Assembly: GCA_938004075.1 (NCBI GenBank)
Contig: CALKWP010000122.1
Location: 1 to 15,835 of the forward strand
Direction: 5' to 3'
DNA length: 15,835 nt
Source of the DNA: an uncultured Methanomassiliicoccales archaeon
GTDB taxonomy: Archaea > Thermoplasmatota > Thermoplasmata > SG8-5
Of the stretch, positions 6,619-13,431 are shown one piece after another. The notes beneath the pieces were generated by a model, which was given only the letters and a program-made list of their open reading frames with translations, had not been told where the DNA came from and ran no database searches. Every line of letters starts with the position of its first letter. Position 1 is the first letter of the stretch. The position numbers were made by a program, and so were the translations under genes.

Positions 6619-7610
6619 AGTGGACCAACGACCAACCTTTTCAAGCGCTTGCCCTCACTGGTGGGGGCTACCGTGGGCTATTCACTGCCAAAGCCTTGGC
6701 GGTGATTGAAGAACACCTGAAAAAGCCGATTGGTCAGTATTTTGACCTTACTTGCGGCACCTCAATTGGCGGCATCGTTGCACTCGCCGTAGCCTTTGAA
6801 GTGCCAATGAGCAAGGTGGTTGAGGTATTCCTCAACCATGGGGAGACCATATTTCCGCTGCACGAGCCACCAGCAGGCAAATTAGCCATTGGATGGGACC
6901 TTGTTAAGCATTCAAAGAAGGCCAGGTACTCGACCTCCCCACTGCGTGAAGCCATAACTGAACTGATACCAGCAGAAACAACGCTTGGTGATGCTATTCA
7001 TCCAGTAGCCATACCCGCAGTGAATGTCACGCAAGGCAAGCCTCAGGTTTTTAAAACACGGCACAAGCGTGAATGGAATCGGGATTGGAAACTAAAGGCA
7101 GTTGAGGTTGCGCTCGCAACCGCTGCGGCACCAACCTTCTTCGAGCTCGCAGAGGTGCAAGGATGCCTCTATGCCGACGGTGGCTTGTTCGCCAACGCAC
7201 CAGATTTGATTGCCGCGCATGAGGCTGAGCATTTCTTTGAAGTTCCAGCTGACGCCTTGCGAATCTTGAGCATAGGAACGACGACTCAAAGCTATTCCTT
7301 GTCATTTAGTTCTGGTCGCGACTTCGGGATTGCTGACTGGATGCAAGACCAACGCTTGTTCTCGGTGATGATTTCGGCACAGCAGCAGTTTGTGGACCAA
7401 CTGGTCTCGCATCGATTGAAAGAGCGATATTTCCGGATTGACCATGAGCCCTCCCAGGAGCAAGCAAAAGACCTCGGATTGGATGTGGCTACCGATGCAG
7501 CAAAGAAAACCTTGCTTGCACTAGCTGAAAAAGCCGTCACAGATGTGCTTACGACAAAACTACCTGTATTCTTATCGCATAAACCACAATTACAGCTGAT
7601 TAAGGACTGA
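6615..7610 (+). CDS. capV: CBASS effector: patatin-like phospholipase (CapV-like)
   Basis: 331 residues. Patatin hallmarks: the glycine-rich oxyanion loop TGGGYRGL (15-22), nucleophile elbow GTSIGG (48-53, Ser50) and the DGG motif (188-190, Asp188), which together form the Ser-Asp dyad. CapV-type effectors are activated by a cyclic dinucleotide from a partner CD-NTase and then degrade inner-membrane phospholipids, killing the infected cell before phage release. The partner cyclase is the next gene, 4 nt away. The start GTG at 6615 overlaps the hsdS stop (GTGA); there is no strong ribosome site, which suggests coupling to hsdS translation. No signal peptide or transmembrane segment is seen, as expected for a soluble effector. 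A general patatin lipase is possible, but the neighbouring cyclase makes the CBASS role much more likely. Confidence 0.92.
   Translation: MKWTNDQPFQALALTGGGYRGLFTAKALAVIEEHLKKPIGQYFDLTCGTSIGGIVALAVAFEVPMSKVVEVFLNHGETIFPLHEPPAGKLAIGWDLVKHSKKARYSTSPLREAITELIPAETTLGDAIHPVAIPAVNVTQGKPQVFKTRHKREWNRDWKLKAVEVALATAAAPTFFELAEVQGCLYADGGLFANAPDLIAAHEAEHFFEVPADALRILSIGTTTQSYSLSFSSGRDFGIADWMQDQRLFSVMISAQQQFVDQLVSHRLKERYFRIDHEPSQEQAKDLGLDVATDAAKKTLLALAEKAVTDVLTTKLPVFLSHKPQLQLIKD
7602..7606 (+). promoter_or_regulatory. Ribosome binding site deciding the TTG start of the CD-NTase
   Basis: AAGGA inside the end of the phospholipase gene lies 8 nt before TTG at 7615. No in-frame ATG occurs before the catalytic motifs, so the rare TTG start is the supported one. 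Confidence 0.55.
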
Positions 7611-7614
7611 GACC

Positions 7615-9024
7615 TTGGGAAAAGCAGCATCTCTGTTTAATGGGGCGGGAGAGCAAACCCTGCTGAAGCGGGTATCCCCATCGCCGGAGCAGCGTGAATT
7701 CTTGCAAACACAGTGGAACGCATTGGCTGACCACCTAAAGCAGGCGCTTTATGATGATTACGGCTACCCAATTTCTACGTGGCTGCAAGGTTCATACAAA
7801 TTCGGAACGCTAATTCGGCCGGTGCATGTAGACGAAGAATATGACGTCGATGTCGGCATCTACTTCCAGTGGGAGAACGATGGCGACGCTACTCCCGCAC
7901 CTACCCAGCTTAGGGACTGGGTTCAGCGCGAACTACTCGCATTCAAGACGCAAAACAGCGATGTCAAACAAATCGTCGAGCCGCCAAAGGAAAGATGTTC
8001 TCGGGCCATCTACGAGAAAAAATTTCATATTGATACACCTGTGTATCACCTGGAAAAGTCGACGGATACACGAAGACTGGCCTGCCTATCTGGAACTTGG
8101 GAAGAGAGTGACCCGAAGGCTATCTACAAGTGGTTCCGAGATGTTGTGGAGAGTGACGATAGGGAGCAATTAAGGCGGCTAATTCGATACCTGAAAGGCT
8201 GGGCGGCAGTCGCGTTCACTGAGGCACCGTTAGCACGACCGTCTTCCATCCTACTTACCGTCTTAGTCGCAGAAAGCTTTTCAGGCCACTGGCTAAAGCG
8301 ATTTGGTGGCATGGATGACGAAGAAGCACTTATCGTTGTCATCAAAGACATTCACGAACGCCTTTTTACCGATTCGAAGGTACCCAATCCTGTCGATGGA
8401 GAAGAAAACCTCAACAGAATCCCAGAGGACTACTGGGGGGTATTTCTGACAACTCTACAAGCTCTCAGAGATGCAGCAGAGAATGCCGAGGCCGCCGAGG
8501 ATGAAGCTGCAGCTGCACTTGCTTGGTCAGAAGCCTTCTCGTTCCTAATGCCTCTACCCGAAACACAGGAAGTAGAAGTTCTGGAAGAGGTTTCAGGGCG
8601 AGCAGTCATGGTCTTGCCAGAGATTGAAATCGAGGTATTCGACCGGACCACAAAAAAGCCAATTGGCACATACAGAAATGAAGTGCCGAGCGTCCCAAAA
8701 GATTGCGACCTAGTCTTTCGGATTGTGAACCCTCATGTTGTGCCGGATTTTGCATCCGTCGAATGGACGGTTAGAAACGATGGAGATGAGTCTGACTATC
8801 TTGGTGACTTAGGCCATCGCCGAATTGGCATACGCATGCTTGAAGCAGATGAGCACACCGCGTATGTCGGCCTCCACTATATGGATTGCATCGTTCGGCT
8901 CAATGGGCAGGTCTTCGCTGTACGTCGGGTACCCGTCACGGTCAAAGACCTCAAATACCCTGCACGGAACCCACCAAGACCTGCCTATACAAAACTATTC
9001 AGCAAGCTGCGGCGCAGAAGGTAA
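7615..9024 (+). CDS. CBASS CD-NTase (cyclic oligonucleotide synthase) with AGS-C-type sensor domain
   Basis: 469 residues. The N-terminal nucleotidyltransferase domain shows GSYKFGTLIRPV (59-70), the metal-binding pair D77/D79 in EYDVDV and the third acid D140 in KFHIDTPVY, so the full catalytic triad is intact. After a helical middle part, residues from about 325 to 455 form a beta-rich C-terminal region (SVEWTVRNDGDE, GLHYMDCIVRLNG) that resembles the AGS-C domain found on bacterial CD-NTases. On infection such enzymes make a cyclic di- or trinucleotide that switches on the effector, here the phospholipase 4 nt upstream. No Cap2 (E1/E2) or Cap3 (JAB) gene is present, so this is a short, type I CBASS. 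The nucleotide product and clade cannot be read safely. The start is TTG with AAGGA 8 nt upstream. GC content is lower than in hsdM and hsdR. Confidence 0.9.
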   Translation: MGKAASLFNGAGEQTLLKRVSPSPEQREFLQTQWNALADHLKQALYDDYGYPISTWLQGSYKFGTLIRPVHVDEEYDVDVGIYFQWENDGDATPAPTQLRDWVQRELLAFKTQNSDVKQIVEPPKERCSRAIYEKKFHIDTPVYHLEKSTDTRRLACLSGTWEESDPKAIYKWFRDVVESDDREQLRRLIRYLKGWAAVAFTEAPLARPSSILLTVLVAESFSGHWLKRFGGMDDEEALIVVIKDIHERLFTDSKVPNPVDGEENLNRIPEDYWGVFLTTLQALRDAAENAEAAEDEAAAALAWSEAFSFLMPLPETQEVEVLEEVSGRAVMVLPEIEIEVFDRTTKKPIGTYRNEVPSVPKDCDLVFRIVNPHVVPDFASVEWTVRNDGDESDYLGDLGHRRIGIRMLEADEHTAYVGLHYMDCIVRLNGQVFAVRRVPVTVKDLKYPARNPPRPAYTKLFSKLRRRR

Positions 9025-9052
9025 GCCGCGCACATACCAACATGGAATCATC

Positions 9053-12000
9053 GTGTCCGAACGCCAACAAGTAGAAAAACCATTCCTAGACCAACTAGCC
9101 GCGCTTGGCTGGAATGTGGTCGACCACGGTGAGGCACTACCCTCATCTCCTGAAAGCAGCCACCGCAGTAGTTTCAAGGAGGTCGCGCTCAAGAGCGTTT
9201 TCTGCAATGCAGTTCGGGCCATCAACCTTGACGATTCTGGTCATCCCTGGCTAACCGATGAGCAACTCGAGTTTTTGTTCGAGCACATCACATCCCGCCC
9301 AGGCTCTCTTGTGGAGGCCAACAAGGCAGTCCATGAGGCGCTCCTATCGGGTGTTGATAACCTCGACCACGAAACTGCATCCGGTATCGTGAAACGCAAG
9401 GCCCGCTTCATCGCCTTTGACAAGCCAGAGCTGAACAATTTTCTGGCCATCAACCAGTTCCGTATCGACACTCCCGGGCAGGCCAAGGAACACATTCGCC
9501 CCGACGTCGTGTTGTTCGTGAATGGCTTGCCCTTGGTTGTTATTGAGGCCAAGGAAGCGAATACCTTCACCAGCCTTCCGCTCGAGGAAGCAAAGCGCCA
9601 AATCTTCCGTTACTCCGAGCGGCGCGACGAGTCGACCAAGGGTGGTGTCAAAGAAGGTGAGGAGCGCCTTTTCCATTTCAACCTGTTCTCGGTGGCCACC
9701 ACGGGGACCCAGGCGGTGTATGGCTCCATCACCGCAGAGATGGATGAATTCCAGACCTGGCGCTCTGTCGAGCCACCGGAGTACCAGACCTACACCCCAC
9801 CTCTTGGAGGCTCACCACGGGCCCAGGAGGTTCTAATCCAAGGGATGTTGCCCAAGCCCACGCTGCTCGACCTACTACAGAACTTCTGCCTGTTTGCCAC
9901 CAAGCGCGACAAGCTCATCAAGGTCGTCTGTCGCTACCAGCAATACCGGGCCATTCTCAAAGCCCTGGCTCGTATCCGCAGCAACGAAGGCCCCGGCCGG
10001 GGTGGTGTTATCTGGCATACCCAAGGCTCCGGCAAGTCGCTGACGATGGTGTTCTTCGTCAAGAAGCTACGCTCATCGCAAGACCTGTTCGACTTGAAAG
10101 TGGTGATGGTCAATGACCGCACCGACCTCGAAGACCAACTGGGTGGCACCGCGCACCTCGCCGGCGAGAAAGTCACCACCATTGGCAGCACACAAGAGCT
10201 CAAGGACAAGCTGGCCGGCAAGGACTCTGGCCTCTACCTGGTCATGGTCCACAAGTTCCGCGAGGCAGCCGAGCAACTGCCTGAGAGCGTCAAATCGGCA
10301 CTGGGCATCCCCTTGGCTGCCCCGAAGCTGAAACCGTTCCCAGAGGTGAATACATCAGACCGCATCATCGTCTTTATTGATGAGGCCCACCGTACGCAGT
10401 ATTCGGATTTAGGGAATAACCTTGCTGTCGCCTTCAAGAACGCTATCAAAATAGCCTTCACAGGCACGCCTCTGATTACCAGCAGCCACGACCAAACCAC
10501 CATCCAGCGCTTTGGCGGCTACATCGACACCTATAAGCTGAAGGATGCTCAGGATGACGGCGCTGTCCTGCCCATCATCTACACCGGCCGCACGACCGAT
10601 ACCGCGCTTTCGCACAAGTCCGAGTTCGATGAGAAGTTCGAGGACCTATTCGCCGACCGGACCGAAGAGGAACTTGAAGCCATCAAGGAAAAGTACGGCA
10701 CCCGGGAAGACATCCTGGAAGCCGAAGCCCGCATCGCTGAGGTGGCCAAGAACCTGGTGAAGCACTACGTTGAGAACGTCATGCCTGACGGCTTCAAGGC
10801 TCAGGTCGTCAGCGTCTCCAAGGTTGCTGCTCTGCGCTATGAGGTGGCAATCCACAAGGCACTCGAGGCGTATGCTGGGACCTATGCAAAACGCGCCGAT
10901 GCCGACCCTGAGATTCTGAAACGAATCCAGTTCCTCAAGGCAGCGGTGGTCGTATCCGTGGATGGCACTAACGAACTGGCAGGCGTCCTGGAAGCCAAAA
11001 AGCGGGCCAAGGAGCTCGATGCGGTTAACAACTTCTTGAAGCGCTTCGATTATGAGAAGCCTGAAACCGGCATTGCTTTCCTGATTGTCTGCGACATGCT
11101 GCTGACGGGGTTTGACGCTCCTATTGAGCAGGTCATGTACATCGACAAGCCGTTGCGCGAGCACACACTGCTCCAGGCAATTGCCCGCGTGAATCGAACC
11201 TACCCTGGTAAGAAGTTCGGCTTGATTGTGGACTACGTTGGCCTGACGAAACATCTTCGCGAAGCCCTGAAAATCTACGCCAGCGATGACCAGAACGACA
11301 TCCTCCAAGGCATGCATTCCATGGAGGAGCAGTTCTCCAAGCTTGAAGGCACCTATGGCCGCCTTATTTACTTCTTCAAGGAGAACAAGCTGCCGGAAGC
11401 CGAGGATTGGGGCAATCAGAAACTCAATCCTGAAGATGACTATCTCGTCTTCGAAGTGATGATGGATTTGCTGGAGGACATCCAGCAGCGTGAGACCTTT
11501 TCGGTCCTGCTGATGCTGTTCCTGCAGGCATTGAACACAATCCTGCCAGACCCGAAGGCTACCGATTTCATTGCCCCAGCCAAGCGCTTTGCCTGGCTCA
11601 AGGCTCAGGTGCGAGAGCGTTTCAAAGATGAAGGCATGAGCTTTGGCAATGCTGGCGAGAAGGTCAAAAAGCTCATCAATGAGCATCTAGTCAGTCTTGG
11701 TATCAACATGAAGGTGCCTCCGGTCGAACTGATGTCGTCGGCCTTCCCGGAACAAGTGAAAAAGAGCAAGTCGTCAAAGGCCAAGGCCTCTGAGATGGAA
11801 CACTCACTGCGCAAGCACATCACAGTTCACATGGATGAGGACCCGGCCTGGTTCAGCTCGTTGTCTGAAAAGCTTGAGGCAGTACTCAAGAGCTACAAGA
11901 ACAACTGGGATGAACAAGCCAAGCAGCTTGAGTTGCTGGTTGGCAAGGCGAAATCAGGGCGTTCAAAAGCACCGACAGAAGGTGTTGATACGAAAGCAGT

Positions 12001-12286
12001 GCCCTTCTATGAGATGTTGCTCAAGACTCTTGAAAAGACCATCAAGCTGACTGCTACAGACAAAGCGGGTATCAAATCAGTAGTGAATGGCCTACTGCCT
12101 ACTCTGAAGGACGAAATTGCCACGCCGGGGTTCTGGGGCAACAGCGTAATGGTTTCCGGGCTACAAGGCCTCGTTGCCGACCGCTTGCTCGATAGTGGCG
12201 TCGATGTGGTGGTTGAACACTTCGAGGCGCTGGCAAACGACATTGTTCAACTGGCGAAGGCTCGGCAAACTGATATTCTCAGCTGA
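9053..12286 (+). CDS. hsdR: Type I restriction endonuclease subunit HsdR
   Basis: 1077 residues, normal for HsdR. It translocates DNA using ATP and cuts away from the recognition site. The nuclease domain has RPDVV...EAK with D151, E165 and K167 (PD-(D/E)xK). The helicase motor shows Walker A TQGSGKS (323-329), DEAH (443-446), FTGTP (motif III) and QAIARVNR (motif VI, residues about 706-713). A helical C-terminal part follows, which docks on the methyltransferase. The frame is open back to 8825, but that stretch overlaps the cyclase gene and is compositionally its shadow. The first start past the cyclase stop is GTG at 9053, giving SERQQVEKPFLDQL, a typical HsdR beginning; GGAA at 9044-9047 is a weak ribosome site. 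It lies 28 nt after the cyclase gene. Confidence 0.95.
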   Translation: MSERQQVEKPFLDQLAALGWNVVDHGEALPSSPESSHRSSFKEVALKSVFCNAVRAINLDDSGHPWLTDEQLEFLFEHITSRPGSLVEANKAVHEALLSGVDNLDHETASGIVKRKARFIAFDKPELNNFLAINQFRIDTPGQAKEHIRPDVVLFVNGLPLVVIEAKEANTFTSLPLEEAKRQIFRYSERRDESTKGGVKEGEERLFHFNLFSVATTGTQAVYGSITAEMDEFQTWRSVEPPEYQTYTPPLGGSPRAQEVLIQGMLPKPTLLDLLQNFCLFATKRDKLIKVVCRYQQYRAILKALARIRSNEGPGRGGVIWHTQGSGKSLTMVFFVKKLRSSQDLFDLKVVMVNDRTDLEDQLGGTAHLAGEKVTTIGSTQELKDKLAGKDSGLYLVMVHKFREAAEQLPESVKSALGIPLAAPKLKPFPEVNTSDRIIVFIDEAHRTQYSDLGNNLAVAFKNAIKIAFTGTPLITSSHDQTTIQRFGGYIDTYKLKDAQDDGAVLPIIYTGRTTDTALSHKSEFDEKFEDLFADRTEEELEAIKEKYGTREDILEAEARIAEVAKNLVKHYVENVMPDGFKAQVVSVSKVAALRYEVAIHKALEAYAGTYAKRADADPEILKRIQFLKAAVVVSVDGTNELAGVLEAKKRAKELDAVNNFLKRFDYEKPETGIAFLIVCDMLLTGFDAPIEQVMYIDKPLREHTLLQAIARVNRTYPGKKFGLIVDYVGLTKHLREALKIYASDDQNDILQGMHSMEEQFSKLEGTYGRLIYFFKENKLPEAEDWGNQKLNPEDDYLVFEVMMDLLEDIQQRETFSVLLMLFLQALNTILPDPKATDFIAPAKRFAWLKAQVRERFKDEGMSFGNAGEKVKKLINEHLVSLGINMKVPPVELMSSAFPEQVKKSKSSKAKASEMEHSLRKHITVHMDEDPAWFSSLSEKLEAVLKSYKNNWDEQAKQLELLVGKAKSGRSKAPTEGVDTKAVPFYEMLLKTLEKTIKLTATDKAGIKSVVNGLLPTLKDEIATPGFWGNSVMVSGLQGLVADRLLDSGVDVVVEHFEALANDIVQLAKARQTDILS

Positions 12287-12969
12287 TGCTGAAAGTTGCT
12301 GACGTTGAATGCACTGTGCTGCGCTCCGCTCGTCGGAGCGTTGCCATTTTTATCGAGCGCGATGGCTCGGTAAGCGTCCGTGCGCCACATGGTGTTACGG
12401 AGGACCAGTTGGCCAAGGTGGTCGAGAAGAAGCTCCCCTGGATTTATAGGAACCGGGCGTTATGGCGTGAACTCAACCGAGAGGCACCGAGACGTGAGTT
12501 CGTATCTGGTGAATCCTTCTATGTTGCTGGCCAGCCATGCATTCTTGACGTCCGAGAAGATGCTGCAGAGCCCATTGCTCTGGTTGAGGGCAGACTGATT
12601 CTGAGACGTAGCCATCAAAACAAAGCTGAGGAATTGCTACGTGCGCTCTACCGCAATCTGGGCTACGAACGCCTTCCCGCGGTCATTTCGCGCTTTGCAT
12701 CACGCATGGGCGTAACACCAGGTCGGCTTCGCGTCTGGGAACTACAAAATCGTTGGGGCTCCTGCTCAGACAAGGGAAACCTCAACTTTCACTGGAAGGT
12801 GATGGCACTACCGGCCGACGTATTGGAGTACCTGGTAGTACATGAGCTCGCCCACCTCAAACAGCGCAATCACACAAAAGAGTTCTGGTGCGAAGTAGAG
12901 AAAGTAATGCCTAACTGGGAAGTCGCAGCGAACTGGCTGCGCGAAAATGGTGCGGGTCGGTCGTTTTAA
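12286..12969 (+). CDS. DUF45/YgjP-like zinc metallopeptidase linked to type I RM
   Basis: 227 residues. HELAH (186-190) with a further His in RNHTKEFW (H196) forms a gluzincin-like zinc site, and RWGSCSDKGNLNFHW (about 155-169) is the signature preceding it in the YgjP/DUF45 (WLM-related) family. The family is often found beside hsdR genes, but its substrate is not established. The ATG overlaps the hsdR stop by one base (TGATG), so translation is coupled and a stoichiometric link to HsdR is likely. A role in controlling or turning over restriction components, similar in effect to ClpXP acting on HsdR in Escherichia coli, is only a hypothesis. It ends the operon, 18 nt from the convergent small recombinase-operon gene; no clear terminator hairpin is seen between them. 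Confidence 0.85.
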   Translation: MLKVADVECTVLRSARRSVAIFIERDGSVSVRAPHGVTEDQLAKVVEKKLPWIYRNRALWRELNREAPRREFVSGESFYVAGQPCILDVREDAAEPIALVEGRLILRRSHQNKAEELLRALYRNLGYERLPAVISRFASRMGVTPGRLRVWELQNRWGSCSDKGNLNFHWKVMALPADVLEYLVVHELAHLKQRNHTKEFWCEVEKVMPNWEVAANWLRENGAGRSF

Positions 12970-12987
12970 TCTGTCGAGACGGGCGGG

Positions 12988-13431
12988 TCACTTTCTGGCT
13001 ACATCAGTAACCAGAGGAACAACATTGCCCCCCTGCCTTGCCAGCATTCGTGCCACTTCCTCCTGCAGGCGCTCATTTTCCAACCACAAGAGCTGGATTT
13101 GATGTGCTTTTAGCTTGTTAGACAGCTCTGCCTGCCGCCGCACCTCAGCGAGCTCCGTGCGAAGTAGCTTTACCTCGTTTTTGAGAAGTCGATTTGCCTG
13201 CTCGATAGTCTCCGGGACAACATCATCTTCCCTGACCCCGTGCTTGCGCAGGGCGTCATATGCCTCTTGGAGGTCAGCATTCTGGTCAAAGTAGCGATAG
13301 AGAGTTGCCTTACTGACGCCAGCCTCTTTAGCCAGATTGACCCCCGTAATCTTGCCATTCGTCTTGGCCGGCTTTCCCGAAGCAAGAAGGTCAAGAGCAT
13401 CAACGATGGCCTGATGGGTTTTTTCCTTCAC
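12988..13431 (-). CDS. ginD: GinD-like small HTH/coiled-coil protein of recombinase operon
   Basis: 147 residues. A TetR-like helix-turn-helix is visible at about 32-48 (NLAKEAGVSKATLYRYF), followed by a long charged helix predicted as coiled coil (about 76-130, with EVKLLRTELAEVRRQAEL and LWLENERLQEEVARM). Small proteins of this build accompany large tyrosine recombinases in GInt islands (GinD, essential for integration and excision) and in Tn554-like elements (TnpC). It probably binds the element ends or helps assemble the recombinases. The GTG start at 13431 overlaps the stop of the upstream recombinase gene (GTGA), so it is the last gene of the operon. The gene name rests on position and architecture, not on a database match. 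Confidence 0.72.
   Translation of the reverse strand: MKEKTHQAIVDALDLLASGKPAKTNGKITGVNLAKEAGVSKATLYRYFDQNADLQEAYDALRKHGVREDDVVPETIEQANRLLKNEVKLLRTELAEVRRQAELSNKLKAHQIQLLWLENERLQEEVARMLARQGGNVVPLVTDVARK

Noticed and set aside
6615..9024. Type II or III CBASS
   Set aside because: No Cap2/Cap3 or HORMA/TRIP13 genes are next to the cyclase; the neighbours on both sides are RM genes.
8825..9052. N-terminal extension of HsdR by 76 residues
   Set aside because: The frame is open, but it overlaps the cyclase gene almost fully and its residues do not resemble an HsdR start; GTG at 9053 gives the typical beginning.
10646..11686. Long open frame of 346 codons on the minus strand
   Set aside because: It is antisense to hsdR helicase and C-terminal coding sequence, has no ribosome site or recognisable domain, and reflects codon bias of the GC-rich hsdR.
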